A DNA stretch of 64,000 nucleotides from Micromonospora sediminimaris (GCA_900112325.1 FOLJ01000018.1:1-64000); one strand, 5' to 3'; shown: positions 44,557-54,289, numbered from the stretch's first letter. Notes: generated by a model not told the origin, from the letters alone. Made by a program: numbers and translations.

Positions 44557-45693
44557 ATGCGCGTCCTGTTCGTCTCCTCCCCCGGTATCGGTCACCTCTT
44601 CCCCCTGGTCCAGCTCGCCTGGAGTTTCCGCACCGCCGGCCACGACGTGGTCATCGCGCTGGCCGAACACACCCAGAAGGCCGCCGCCGCCGGCCTGGAG
44701 GTGGTGGACGTGGCCCCGGACTACAGCGCGGTAAAGGTCTTCGAGCAGGTGGCCAAGGACAACCCGCGGTTCGCCGAGACGGTCGCCACCCGCCCCGCCA
44801 TCGACCTGGAGGAGTGGGGGGTGCAGATCGCCGCCGTCAACCGGCCGCTGGTGGACCGCACCATCGCCCTCGCCGACGACTTCAAGCCGGACCTGGTCGT
44901 CTACGAGCAGGGCGCGACCGTCGGGCTGCTCGCCGCCGCACGCGCCGGGGTACCCGCCATCCAGCGCAACCAGAGCGCCTGGCGCACCCGGGGCATGCAC
45001 GCCTCCATCGCCTCATTCCTGACCGACCTGATGGAGAAGCACCAGGTCACCCTGCCCAAGCCGAGCGTGACGATCGAGTCGTTCCCGCCGAGCCTGCTGC
45101 TGGAGGCAGAGCCGGAGGGCTGGTTCATGCGCTGGGTGCCGTACGGCGGCGGGGCGGTCCTCGGCGACCGGCTGCCGGCGTCCCCGCCCCGCCCGGAGGT
45201 GGCCATCACGATGGGCACCATCGAACTCCAGGCGTTCGGCATCGGCGCGGTGGCGCCCATCATCGCCGCCGCCGCCGAGGTGGACGCAGACTTCGTGCTG
45301 GCGCTCGGCGACCTCGACATCACCCCGTTGGGCGAGCTGCCGCCGAACATGCGCGCGGTCGGCTGGACCCCGCTGCACACCCTGCTGCGGACCTGCACCG
45401 CCGTGGTGCACCACGGCGGTGGCGGCACGGTGATGACCGCGATCGACGCGGGCCTGCCGCAGTTGCTCGCACCCGACCCCCGCGACCAGTTCCAGCACAC
45501 CGCACGGGAGGCGGTCAGCCGGCGTGGCATCGGCCTGGTGAGCACCGCCGACAAGGTCGACGCCGACCTGCTGCGGCGGCTGATCGAGGACGAGTCGATG
45601 CGCACGGCGGCGCGGGAGGTACGCGAGGAGATGCGCGCGCTGCCCACACCGGCGGAGACGGTACGACGCCTCGTGGAGCACATCGCCAACTGA
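44557..45693 (+). CDS. calG3: Glycosyltransferase CalG3 (first sugar on the enediyne core)
   Basis: 378 residues. GT-B fold; N-terminus MRVLFVSSPGIGHLFPLVQLAWSFRTAGHDV, middle VVYEQGATVGLLAAARAGVPAIQRNQSAWRT, donor site VVHHGGGGTVMTAIDAGLPQLLAPDPRDQFQHTAREAV. Almost every stretch agrees with what is known of CalG3, which transfers the 4,6-dideoxy-4-hydroxylamino-glucose (or its amino precursor) to the aglycone. It is located directly behind the aminotransferase that makes its donor. Confidence 0.96.
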   Translation: MRVLFVSSPGIGHLFPLVQLAWSFRTAGHDVVIALAEHTQKAAAAGLEVVDVAPDYSAVKVFEQVAKDNPRFAETVATRPAIDLEEWGVQIAAVNRPLVDRTIALADDFKPDLVVYEQGATVGLLAAARAGVPAIQRNQSAWRTRGMHASIASFLTDLMEKHQVTLPKPSVTIESFPPSLLLEAEPEGWFMRWVPYGGGAVLGDRLPASPPRPEVAITMGTIELQAFGIGAVAPIIAAAAEVDADFVLALGDLDITPLGELPPNMRAVGWTPLHTLLRTCTAVVHHGGGGTVMTAIDAGLPQLLAPDPRDQFQHTAREAVSRRGIGLVSTADKVDADLLRRLIEDESMRTAAREVREEMRALPTPAETVRRLVEHIAN

Positions 45694-45759
45694 GCCGGCT
45701 CACGCTGTCCGCCGGCCCGTCCGGCGGACAGCGTGACCAGCCACCGGAGGGAGAACCTC

Positions 45760-46965
45760 GTGTTGGCCGATGCCGTGACCGCGTTCGATCCGACCGCCGT
45801 CGACGTCCGGCGCGACCCGTACCCGTCGTACCACTGGCTGCTCCGCCACGATCCGGTGCACCGCGGCGCCCACCAGGTCTGGTACGTCTCGCGTTTCGCC
45901 GACGTCCGCGCGGTGCTCGGCGACGATCGGTTCGCCCGGACGGGCATCCGTCGATTCTGGACCGACCTGGTCGGGCCCGGCCTGCTCAGCCGGATCGTCG
46001 GCGACATCATCCTGTTTCAGGACGAGCCGGACCACGGCCGCCTGCGTGGGGTGGTCGGCCCGGCCTTCTCGCCGTCGGCGTTGCGCCGCCTGGAGCCGAT
46101 GGTCGAGGCCACCGTCGACGACCTGCTACGCCCGGCGCGGGCCGTCGGCACGATGGATGTCGTGGCCGATCTGGCCTACCCGCTGGCACTGCGCGCGGTC
46201 CTCGGGCTGCTCGGCCTGCCGGCCGGCGACGCCGACGCGGTCGGCCGCTGGTCGCGTGCGGTGGGCCGGACGCTGGACCGGGGTGCCACCGCCGAGGACA
46301 TGCGGCGCGGGCACGCGGCCATCGCCGAGTTCGCCGACTATGTGGAGCGGGCGCTGGCCGAGCGGCGCGACGACGGTGAGGACCTGCTGGCCCTGATGCT
46401 CGCCGCCCACCGGAGCCGGCGGATGAGCCGCAACGAGATCGTCAGCACCGTGGTCACCTTCATCTTCACCGGCCACGAGACAGTGGCCAGCCAGCTCGGC
46501 AACGGCCTGCTCAGCCTGCTGGACCATCCGGAGCAGTTGGATTCGGTGCGCCGACGGCCGGACCTGGTGCCCCGGGCGGTCGAGGAATGTCTGCGCTTCG
46601 ACCCGGCGGTGCAGTCGAACACCCGGCAGCTGACCGCCGACGTCGAGTTGCACGGCCGGCGGCTGCGCCGCGACGACGTCGTGGTGGTCCTCGCCGGTGC
46701 GGCCAACCGGGACCCCGGGCGGTACGACCGACCCGACGAGTTCGACGTCCGCCGCGAACCCGTGCCGTCGATGTCCTTCGGAGCGGGCATGCGCTACTGC
46801 CTCGGGTCGTACCTCGCCCGGCTTCAGCTGCGTACCGCCCTCGGCGCCATGGCCGCGCTGCCGGACCTGCGCCTGGCTGTCAGCCCGAACGAACTGGTCT
46901 ACCAGCCTCGAACGATGTTCCGCGGTCTCACGAGACTGCCGGTCGCGTTCACGCCGGCCGGCTGA
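45760..46965 (+). CDS. Cytochrome P450 (orsellinate hydroxylase or N-oxidase candidate)
   Basis: 401 residues from the GTG at 45760, placed 7 bases after GGAGGGAG; a GTG at 45733 has no such site. Bacterial class I P450: I-helix FTGHETVAS, ExxR in EECLR, and heme loop SFGAGMRYCLGSYLAR. Needs an external ferredoxin, none of which is in the window. It sits between calG3 and calO3. Position next to the halogenase and orsellinate synthase favours ring hydroxylation (CalO2 role); place behind the aminosugar genes would also allow the sugar N-hydroxylation done by CalE10. Confidence 0.88.
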   Translation: MLADAVTAFDPTAVDVRRDPYPSYHWLLRHDPVHRGAHQVWYVSRFADVRAVLGDDRFARTGIRRFWTDLVGPGLLSRIVGDIILFQDEPDHGRLRGVVGPAFSPSALRRLEPMVEATVDDLLRPARAVGTMDVVADLAYPLALRAVLGLLGLPAGDADAVGRWSRAVGRTLDRGATAEDMRRGHAAIAEFADYVERALAERRDDGEDLLALMLAAHRSRRMSRNEIVSTVVTFIFTGHETVASQLGNGLLSLLDHPEQLDSVRRRPDLVPRAVEECLRFDPAVQSNTRQLTADVELHGRRLRRDDVVVVLAGAANRDPGRYDRPDEFDVRREPVPSMSFGAGMRYCLGSYLARLQLRTALGAMAALPDLRLAVSPNELVYQPRTMFRGLTRLPVAFTPAG

Positions 46966-47010
46966 GCCCCGCCGGCGGTCCGACGTACGCGAGCAGGAGG
47001 AGCAGGTGCC

Positions 47011-48252
47011 ATGAGACAACCCGGTGCCGAGTACGACGTCATAGTCGTCGGTGGCGGCCCCGCGGGGGCGTGCACCGCCGGTCTTCTCGCGCTGGAGGGG
47101 CACCGGATCCTGTTGGTGGAGCGTGAGAAGTTTCCCCGCTACCACGTCGGCGAGTCGCTGATCACCGGCATCGTCCCGACGCTTACCGCGTTGGGACTGC
47201 TCGACCGCATGGCCGAGCTGCGGTTCCAGGTCAAGTACGGCGGCAGTCTGCTGTGGGGCGAGAACCAGACGGAGCCTTGGTCGTTCCGCTTCCGAGAGGT
47301 CCGGGGTGGCCGCTACGAGTACGCCTGGCAGGTCCGGCGCGCCGAGTTCGACGCGATGCTGCTGGACCGGGCGCGGGAGCTTGGTGTGCACGTCATCGAG
47401 GGGGCGACCGTACGGGACGCGCTCACCGACGGCGACCGGGTCACCGGCGTGCGCTATCAGTTCAAGGGCGAGTCGGATTCCGTGTCGGCGCGGGCGACGA
47501 TTGTGGTCGACGCCGCGGGCCAGCATCGCTGGTTGGGTCGCCGGTTCGGGCTTGTCGACTGGTACGACGACCTGCGCAACGTGGCCGTGTGGAGCTACTG
47601 GCAGGGCGCCCTGCGCTACCCGGGTGAGCACGAGGGGGACCTGCTGACCGAGAGCTGCCGGCAGGGCTGGCTCTGGTACGCGCCGCTGAGCCCGGAGCTG
47701 ACCAGCATCGGCTACGTCACGACCAGCGATCGGCTGGTGGCCTCCGGGCTGTCGCCGGAGCAACTGCTGGAAAAACAGATCGCGGAGTCGTCCGAGGTCT
47801 CCTGGCTCACCTCGGGCGCGAAGCGGGTTGATATCTATCGCGCGGCGCGCGACTGGTCGTACACCTGCCAGCAGTTCTCCGGCCCGGGCTGGGTCCTGGT
47901 CGGCGACGCGGCCGCGTTCATCGACCCGCTGCTCTCCTCCGGGGTGACCCTGGCCATGCGCGGAGCGAGCAGCGTGGCGAAGGCGGTCCACGAGACGCTC
48001 ACCGCACCGGACAAGGAACGGCACGTGATGAAGGACTACGAGGACAGGTACCGGGACTTCCTCGGCCAGTTGCTGGAGCTGGTCCGGTTCTTCTACGACG
48101 GCGCGCACGGCAAGGAGGAACTGCACCTGCGGGCTCAGGCCATCGTGGATCCCGACCGCAGCCTGCCGCCCAAGCTCTCGTTCGTGTCGCTGCTCTCCGG
48201 GCTGGTCCGCGGGGACGAGAGCCTTGCCCCCGGCGCAATCGACGAGCATTGA
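47011..48252 (+). CDS. calO3: CalO3, flavin-dependent halogenase of the orsellinate arm
   Basis: 413 residues. FAD-binding GGGPAGACTAG at the N-terminus, YHVGESLI, the GD motif VLVGDAAAFIDPLLSSGV, and GWLWYAPL, which is the W-x-W-x-x-P halogenase signature with alanine where isoleucine is usual. It belongs to the group acting on carrier-bound or free aryl substrates (CndH-like). In calicheamicin the orsellinate ring carries iodine, so this enzyme is the likely halogenase. Its stop codon overlaps the -35 box of the next promoter (48249-48254). Needs a flavin reductase from elsewhere. Confidence 0.9.
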   Translation: MRQPGAEYDVIVVGGGPAGACTAGLLALEGHRILLVEREKFPRYHVGESLITGIVPTLTALGLLDRMAELRFQVKYGGSLLWGENQTEPWSFRFREVRGGRYEYAWQVRRAEFDAMLLDRARELGVHVIEGATVRDALTDGDRVTGVRYQFKGESDSVSARATIVVDAAGQHRWLGRRFGLVDWYDDLRNVAVWSYWQGALRYPGEHEGDLLTESCRQGWLWYAPLSPELTSIGYVTTSDRLVASGLSPEQLLEKQIAESSEVSWLTSGAKRVDIYRAARDWSYTCQQFSGPGWVLVGDAAAFIDPLLSSGVTLAMRGASSVAKAVHETLTAPDKERHVMKDYEDRYRDFLGQLLELVRFFYDGAHGKEELHLRAQAIVDPDRSLPPKLSFVSLLSGLVRGDESLAPGAIDEH

Positions 48253-48276
48253 CCCCCACATCAGACGCTATATATT
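48249..48276 (+). promoter_or_regulatory. Internal promoter before calO4
   Basis: TTGACC (48249-48254, overlapping the calO3 stop), 16 bases, TATATT (48271-48276); an 18-base spacing to TATTGT also fits. The 70-base gap to calO4 is strongly AT-rich for this genome. It would drive calO4 onward apart from the calS13-calO3 genes. Confidence 0.6.
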
Positions 48277-48322
48277 GTTAAAGTAAAGATCCTAAGATCA
48301 TTCGCCCCGAGGAGTGAACTCG

Positions 48323-49354
48323 ATGCGCACCGCCGGAACGTACATTCGTGGGATCGGGGCCTACCTTCCTGAGACCGTGACCGTCGAACACGCCGTCGCC
48401 CAGGGCTGGTATCCCGAGGAGGACATCGAGACCCACGAGCTCGGAGGCGCCGCCGTCGCCGGGGACCTGCCCGCGCCGGAGATGGCCCTCCGCGCCGCAC
48501 AGGACGCCCTGAAAACCAGCGAGCTGAATCGCGGCGACATCGACCTGCTGCTCTACGCGGCCGCCTGGCACCAGGGCCCCGAAGGCTGGATCGCCCACGC
48601 GTACCTTCAGCACTACCTGCTCGGCGGCGTGCCCCGGGCGAGCGAGATCCGGCAGGGCTGCAACGGCATGTTCACCATGCTGGAACTGGCCGCGAGCTAC
48701 CTCAAGGCCGAGCCGGAACGCACGGCCGCGATGCTGGTCGCCGCCGACAACTACGGGACCCCGCTGTTGGACCGCTGGCGGACCAACCTCGGGTTCATCC
48801 TCGGCGACGCCGCCTCGGCGGTGGTGCTGAGCACCGAGAGCGGCTTCGCCGAGCTGCTGTCGGTCTGCTCGATCACCGTGCCGGAGGCCGAGGAGGTCCA
48901 CCGCGGCGGCGAGCCGATGTTCCCGCCCGGCGCGACCCTCGGCAAGGATCTCGACTTCGGCGCGCGGCTCTTCTACCACATCACCGAGCAGACGCCCGTG
49001 CTCGCCGTGCTGGGCGAGGCACAGGAGACCATGACGACCGTGGCCGAGCAGGCGCTCGCCGAAGCCGGCATCGACACCACCGACCTGACCCGGGTCTCCT
49101 TCATGAACTACTCCCGCGAGGTGGTGGAGCAGCGCTGCATGGCGCCACTCGGCCTCGGCATGGAGAAATCCACTTTCGACTTCGGCCGCATGATCGGCCA
49201 CTGCGGCGCCAGCGACCACCTGCTCGCCCTGCACCACCTGCTGCGTACCGGTGAGCTGACGGCCGGTGACCACGTGCTCTGGCTCGCGATGGGCCCCGGC
49301 GTCGAGTTCACCGCAGCCGTGCTGCGCATCCTGCACACCCCCGACGGCCTCTGA
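48323..49354 (+). CDS. calO4: CalO4, KASIII-like acyltransferase for the orsellinate arm
   Basis: 343 residues from the ATG at 48323, 8 bases after GAGGAG; the GTG at 48314 is too near that site. Ketosynthase III fold: YIRGIGAYLPETVTVE, nucleophile region IRQGCNGMFTMLELAASYL with Cys113, and the C-terminal histidine region FGRMIGHCGASDH. Homologues (CalO4, AviN, ChlB3 type) move aryl or acyl groups from an iterative PKS carrier to another carrier or select a starter, and do not extend chains. Followed 39 bases later by calO5, its obvious partner. Confidence 0.88.
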   Translation: MRTAGTYIRGIGAYLPETVTVEHAVAQGWYPEEDIETHELGGAAVAGDLPAPEMALRAAQDALKTSELNRGDIDLLLYAAAWHQGPEGWIAHAYLQHYLLGGVPRASEIRQGCNGMFTMLELAASYLKAEPERTAAMLVAADNYGTPLLDRWRTNLGFILGDAASAVVLSTESGFAELLSVCSITVPEAEEVHRGGEPMFPPGATLGKDLDFGARLFYHITEQTPVLAVLGEAQETMTTVAEQALAEAGIDTTDLTRVSFMNYSREVVEQRCMAPLGLGMEKSTFDFGRMIGHCGASDHLLALHHLLRTGELTAGDHVLWLAMGPGVEFTAAVLRILHTPDGL

Positions 49355-49393
49355 CCGGCCCGGAAGCCGCCACCGACCCACGGAGGTACGACG

Positions 49394-52300
49394 ATGACCC
49401 GGGATGACCCAGCCGGCCGCCCCTTCCAGGTGGCCGTCATCGGTGTCGGCTGCCGGCTGCCCGGCGACGTCGACAGCCCCGACGCCCTCTGGGAACTACT
49501 GCTCAAGGGGGGACAGACCAACGCGGAGATCCCCACCCAGCGGTGGCGGGCGTACCGCGAGCGAGGCCCGGAGTACGAGGCGGTCCTGCGGGAGACGGTG
49601 ACCGCCGGCAGCTATCTCGACGACATCGCCGGATTCGACGCCGAGTTCTTCGGCCTGACCCCACGCGAGGCCGCCGAGATGGACCCGCAGCAGCGGATCC
49701 TGCTGGAGGTCGGCTGGGAAGCGCTGGAACACGCCGGCCTGCCACCGACCGGTCTGGCCGGCAGCGACACCGGCGTCTTCGTCGGAGTCAGTACCACCGA
49801 CTACGGCGACCGGCTGCTGGAGGACCTGCCCACCGTCGAGGCATGGACCGGCATCGGCGCGGCCACCTGCGCACTGGCCAACCGCATCTCGTACGCCCTG
49901 GACCTGCGCGGACCGAGTGTCGCCGTCGACACCGCCTGTTCGGCGTCGCTGGTCGCGGTCCACCTGGCCTGCCAGAGCCTGCTGCTCGGCGAGAGCACCG
50001 TCGCTCTGGCCGGCGGCGTCAACCTGGTGCTCGCGCCCGGGCAGAACGTGTCGCTGGACGCTGCGGGCACGCTCGCGCCCGACGGGGTCAGCAAGTCCTT
50101 CGACCGCGACGCCGACGGCTACGGCCGAGGCGAGGGTTGCGGTGTGCTGGTGCTCAAGCGACTCGACGACGCGGTCCGGGACGGCGACCGGGTGCTGGCA
50201 GTGATCATCGGTAGCGCGGTCAACCAGGACGGACGCACCGACGGCATCATGGCCCCCTCCGGAGAGGCCCAGCAGCACGTCGTCCGCCGCGCCTGCGCCC
50301 GCGCCGGCGTCACACCGGACAGCGTCGACTACGTGGAGGCACACGGCACCGGCACCCGACTGGGCGACCCGGTCGAGGCCGGCGCGCTCTCCGCGGTCTA
50401 CGGCGCCGGCCGACCGCCGGAGCGGCCCTGTCTGATCGGGTCCATCAAGTCGAACATCGGCCACCTGGAAGGCGCGGCCGGCGTCGCCGGACTCATGAAG
50501 GCGATCCTCGCGCTGCATCGGGACCGGATTCCCGGCACCCCGCTGCGCGGCCGGTCGATCCCCGCCGTCGACGGCGACGGCACCGGGTTGCGACTGGTCA
50601 CCAGCCCGCTGCCGTGGCCACGTCGCGACGGGCCCCGCCGGGCCGCCGTCTCCGGCTTCGGGTACGGCGGCACCATCGCCCACGTGATCCTGGAACAAGC
50701 CCCGACGCTGCCGTCCACCGACACCGCGGACGACGACGCAGGCCAACCCATGGTGCCACTGTCCGCCCGCTCCGCCGCCGCCCTTCGCGCGCAGGCCAGC
50801 CGACTCGCCGACCGGCTCGCCGCCGACGACCGGACCAACCTGGCCGACCTCCGACACACCCTGGCACACCGACGCGCCCACCTGAGCCACCGTGCCGTGG
50901 TCACCGGCACCGACCGCAGCGGACTGGCCGCCGCGCTGCGCCAACTCGCCGACGATCAGGCGGACGCCGGCACCGTGTCCGGGGTCGCACCGGGCGGCCG
51001 CTCCGTACGCCCGGTGTGGGTGTTCTCCGGGCACGGGTCGCACTGGGCCGGAATGGGCCGCGACCTGCTCAGTCACGAGCCGGCGTTCGCCGCCGCGATC
51101 GACGAGATCGAGCCGGTGGTCGCCGAGGAGGCGGGCTTCTCGCTCCGCACCGCCCTCGGCGCCGCGGAACTCGGCGGCGTCGACCGGATCCAGATCCTGA
51201 CCTTCGCCATGCATCTCGGTCTCGCCGCCGTGTGGCGGGCGTACGGAGTGCGACCGGCGGCGGTGATCGGCCACTCCGTCGGTGAGGTGGCCGCCGCCGT
51301 CACCGCCGGCGTACTGAGCCCGGTCGACGGCGCCCGACTGATCTGCCGCCGCTCCGCCCTGCTACGCCGTGCCGCCGGGCGCGGCGCGATGGCCATGGTG
51401 ACCCTGCCCTTCGCCGACGTCGCCGAACGGCTGGTCGGCCGCGCCAACCTGGTCGCGGCCATCGCCTCCGCCCCCGCCGCCACGGTGGTCTCCGGCGACA
51501 TCGCCGCCGTGGACGAGATCATCGAGCAGTGGCCGGCCGATCGGATCGCCGTTCGCCGGGTGCAGTCCGACGTGGCCTTCCACAGCCCGCACATGGACCC
51601 GCTCGTCGACGAGTTGCGCGCCGCGGTGCTCGACCTGGACCGTTCACCGGCCGTGGTGCCGATGTACTCGACGGTGCTCGACGACCCGCGCGCGACGCCC
51701 AGCTGCGACGGTGACTACTGGGCGGCCAACCTGCGGCGCCCGGTACGCCTGGTCCATGCGGTCGAGGCCGCCCTGGCCGACGGACATCGCGCCTTCCTGG
51801 AGATCTCCGCGCACCCGGTGGTCGCCCATTCGCTGCGGGAGACCGCCGACCACGCCGACATCGCCGACGTGTACATCGGAACGACCTTGCGGCGGCACGC
51901 CCCCGGCCACCGCACCATGGTGGCGGCAGTCGCCGGAGCGTACTGCCACGGCGTCGAGCTCGACTGGACGCGCCACTCACCGCAGGGCCGGCTCGTCGAG
52001 CTGCCCCACTACGCCTGGCAGCACCGCGAGCACTGGCGTGAGCCCGAGCCGCCGGGCACCGCGGGCGGGCACGACATCGGGTCGCACACGCTGCTCGGCA
52101 CGCCGACCAGTGTGGCCGGCAGCGAGCTGCGCCTCTGGCACACCGTGCTCACCGACGCCACCCGCCCGTACCCGGGCAGCCACCAGGTGCAGGGCGCGGA
52201 ACTCGTGCCGGCGGCGGTGCTCGTCGCCACGTTCCTCGCCGCCGCTGCCCGCGACGGTGCTCCGGTGGCGTTGCGGGAGCTGTCGATGCGGGTCCCGCTC

Positions 52301-53194
52301 GCCACCCACGTGCGCCAGGAGATCCAGGTGGTCGACGACGAGGGCCAGCTGCGGCTCGCCTCCCGACCGGCCAACGGCGACCCGGCGCCGTGGCTGACCC
52401 ACGCCACCGCCCGGGCCGTGCCGGCGAACGACCCGCTCGCCGGCACGGTGGCCACACCGCCGGCCGGCGGTGTGGTCGCCGACGTCGGTCTGGTCGCCGC
52501 CCACCTGACCGCCGTGGGAGTGCCGGCCACCGCCTTCCCCTGGACGGTGGACCGTCTGATCACCGCCGAAGGCGGCCTGCGGGCACGGGTCCGCTTCCCG
52601 GAGTCGGCCGGCGGCTGGGCGGCGATCGTCGACGCGGCCGTTTCCATCGCACCTGTCGTCTTCCCCGGCCCGCCCCGACTGCGCCTGGTCGACGGCGCCG
52701 AGTGGGTCGAGATGGCCGGCGCGCCGCCGACGGTGGCGGTGATCGACGTGATCCGCGACGCCTCCCGGGAGGACACCGCCTCGGTCCTGGTCAGCGCGCC
52801 CGACGGCACGATCGTCGCGCAGTTCGCCGGCTTGCGGTACCCGGTGGTGCCGGACGCGCCGGACGGGCCGGCCGACCAGTCCGGAGCGGCCGGCGGGTCG
52901 CTGGCCGGAATGGATCCGGACGAACTGCGCGAACGCCTGATCGACGAGGTGCGCGCCGCGATCGCCGCGGAGATGAAGCTCCCCGCCGAGTCACTGGACC
53001 CGCGGCTGCCCCTCGTGCAGCAGGGCTTGGACTCGGTGATGACCGTCATCGTGCGGCGACGGCTGGAGAAGACGTACCGCCAGGTGCTGCCGGCCTCGCT
53101 GTTCTGGCAGCAACCGACAGTCGTGGCGATCGCGGCCGAGCTGACCGAATTGATCGCCGCCCCGCCGCAGCCGGCCGGAGCGGCCGCCCGCTGA
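49394..53194 (+). CDS. calO5: CalO5, iterative type I orsellinic acid synthase
   Basis: 1,266 residues. Domain order KS-AT-DH-ACP. KS has VDTACSASL with Cys182 and a VEAHGTGTRLGDP histidine; AT has VIGHSVGE near residue 626; the DH-like domain shows SHQVQGAELVP (HxxxGxxxxP) near residue 930 and an aspartate in AIVDAAVS; the ACP has QQGLDSVMTV with the pantetheine serine near residue 1214. I see no ketoreductase domain, which points to orsellinate and not 6-methylsalicylate. The Cys-His-His set of the KS appears complete (SNIGHLEGAAGVAG). Product goes to CalO4/CalO1/CalO3/CalO6 and then to the sugar chain. Confidence 0.95.
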   Translation: MTRDDPAGRPFQVAVIGVGCRLPGDVDSPDALWELLLKGGQTNAEIPTQRWRAYRERGPEYEAVLRETVTAGSYLDDIAGFDAEFFGLTPREAAEMDPQQRILLEVGWEALEHAGLPPTGLAGSDTGVFVGVSTTDYGDRLLEDLPTVEAWTGIGAATCALANRISYALDLRGPSVAVDTACSASLVAVHLACQSLLLGESTVALAGGVNLVLAPGQNVSLDAAGTLAPDGVSKSFDRDADGYGRGEGCGVLVLKRLDDAVRDGDRVLAVIIGSAVNQDGRTDGIMAPSGEAQQHVVRRACARAGVTPDSVDYVEAHGTGTRLGDPVEAGALSAVYGAGRPPERPCLIGSIKSNIGHLEGAAGVAGLMKAILALHRDRIPGTPLRGRSIPAVDGDGTGLRLVTSPLPWPRRDGPRRAAVSGFGYGGTIAHVILEQAPTLPSTDTADDDAGQPMVPLSARSAAALRAQASRLADRLAADDRTNLADLRHTLAHRRAHLSHRAVVTGTDRSGLAAALRQLADDQADAGTVSGVAPGGRSVRPVWVFSGHGSHWAGMGRDLLSHEPAFAAAIDEIEPVVAEEAGFSLRTALGAAELGGVDRIQILTFAMHLGLAAVWRAYGVRPAAVIGHSVGEVAAAVTAGVLSPVDGARLICRRSALLRRAAGRGAMAMVTLPFADVAERLVGRANLVAAIASAPAATVVSGDIAAVDEIIEQWPADRIAVRRVQSDVAFHSPHMDPLVDELRAAVLDLDRSPAVVPMYSTVLDDPRATPSCDGDYWAANLRRPVRLVHAVEAALADGHRAFLEISAHPVVAHSLRETADHADIADVYIGTTLRRHAPGHRTMVAAVAGAYCHGVELDWTRHSPQGRLVELPHYAWQHREHWREPEPPGTAGGHDIGSHTLLGTPTSVAGSELRLWHTVLTDATRPYPGSHQVQGAELVPAAVLVATFLAAAARDGAPVALRELSMRVPLATHVRQEIQVVDDEGQLRLASRPANGDPAPWLTHATARAVPANDPLAGTVATPPAGGVVADVGLVAAHLTAVGVPATAFPWTVDRLITAEGGLRARVRFPESAGGWAAIVDAAVSIAPVVFPGPPRLRLVDGAEWVEMAGAPPTVAVIDVIRDASREDTASVLVSAPDGTIVAQFAGLRYPVVPDAPDGPADQSGAAGGSLAGMDPDELRERLIDEVRAAIAAEMKLPAESLDPRLPLVQQGLDSVMTVIVRRRLEKTYRQVLPASLFWQQPTVVAIAAELTELIAAPPQPAGAAAR

Positions 53195-53224
53195 CCCACC
53201 GGACGCGCCCCACCGGAGGACCGC

Positions 53225-54289
53225 ATGGCACCGACCACGAGCATCACCCAGCCCGGGCTGCGGCACCGGATGCAACACCTGATCTACGGCTTCTTCACCG
53301 CCCAGACGCTGCACGTCGCCGCCCGGCTCCGGATACCGGACCTGCTCGCCGACGGTAAGGCCGACGTCGCCGCGCTGGCCGAGGCCACCGACACGCACGC
53401 GCCGTCACTGCGGCGGCTCCTGCGCGCGCTGGTGTTCCTGGAGGTACTGGAGGAGCCGGAGCCCGGGATCTTCGTCCTCACCGAACAGGGCGAGCTGCTG
53501 CGGTCGGACGCCATCGGGTCGATGCGGGAACTGGTGCTGCTGCTCTCCGGGCCGGAGAGCTGGGCCGCCTGGGGGCAGCTCGAACACGGCGTCCGCACCG
53601 GCGAGGTGGCCTGGGAGCATGCGCACGGGCAGAGCTGCTTCGCCTACCTCGCCGCGAACCCCCAGCGGCAGGCGGCGTTCAACGCGGCAATGGCGGAGGG
53701 TTCCCGGGCGTTCGTGCCGACGCTGATGTCCGCGTACGACTTCTCCGACCTGGAAACCGTGGTGGACGTGGGCGGTGGCAGCGGGGACCTGCTCGCCGGG
53801 CTGCTCGCCGCGTACCCACGGCTGCGGGGCACGGTCTTCGACACCCCCGACGGCGTGGCCGACACCGCGCGCACGCTCACCGCGCAGGGCGTGGCCGACC
53901 GCTGCGAGGTCCGGTCCGGGGACTTCTTCCGGTCGGTGCCGTCGGGCGCGGACGCCTACCTGCTCAAGAGCGTCCTGCACGACTGGGACGACGACGAGTG
54001 CGTGGCGGTGCTGCGGACCGTCCACCGAGCGACCCGCCCGGACAGCCGGATCCTGCTCGTGGAGTCCGTCATGCCACCGACCGTCAGCACCAGCCCGAGC
54101 GTCGCTCAGGTGGTCATGAACGACCTGAACATGATGGTGTGCCACGGCGGCCGGGAACGCACCGTGGCCGAGTTCCGGGAGCTGTTGCGCGCGGCGGGTT
54201 TCCAGCTGGATTCCGTCGCGCCCTGCCCGGCGCCGAGCGTGATGTGCGTACTCGAGGCGACGCCGGTGACGGACGGAACGCAGCCATGA
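53225..54289 (+). CDS. calO6: CalO6, second O-methyltransferase of the orsellinate arm
   Basis: 354 residues. Plant-type O-methyltransferase: LIYGFFTAQTLHVAARLRIPDLLADG (dimer/winged helix), VVDVGGGSGDLLAGLLA (motif I), DAYLLKSVLHDWDDDE (catalytic histidine), and RILLVESVMPP. It is a paralogue of the enzyme at 35503-36501; two such enzymes fit the two methoxy groups on the calicheamicin aryl ring. The stop overlaps the start of the FGE-like gene (ATGA, 54286-54289). Confidence 0.9.
   Translation: MAPTTSITQPGLRHRMQHLIYGFFTAQTLHVAARLRIPDLLADGKADVAALAEATDTHAPSLRRLLRALVFLEVLEEPEPGIFVLTEQGELLRSDAIGSMRELVLLLSGPESWAAWGQLEHGVRTGEVAWEHAHGQSCFAYLAANPQRQAAFNAAMAEGSRAFVPTLMSAYDFSDLETVVDVGGGSGDLLAGLLAAYPRLRGTVFDTPDGVADTARTLTAQGVADRCEVRSGDFFRSVPSGADAYLLKSVLHDWDDDECVAVLRTVHRATRPDSRILLVESVMPPTVSTSPSVAQVVMNDLNMMVCHGGRERTVAEFRELLRAAGFQLDSVAPCPAPSVMCVLEATPVTDGTQP

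Noticed and set aside
45760..46965. Firm naming of this P450 as CalO2, and of the one at 56976 as CalE10
   Set aside because: Neither sequence agreed clearly with what I recall of CalO2; context allows either assignment, so no symbol was given.
46126..48261. 711-codon minus-strand frame opposite the P450 and calO3
   Set aside because: Shadow of two well-supported genes; no motifs or ribosome site.
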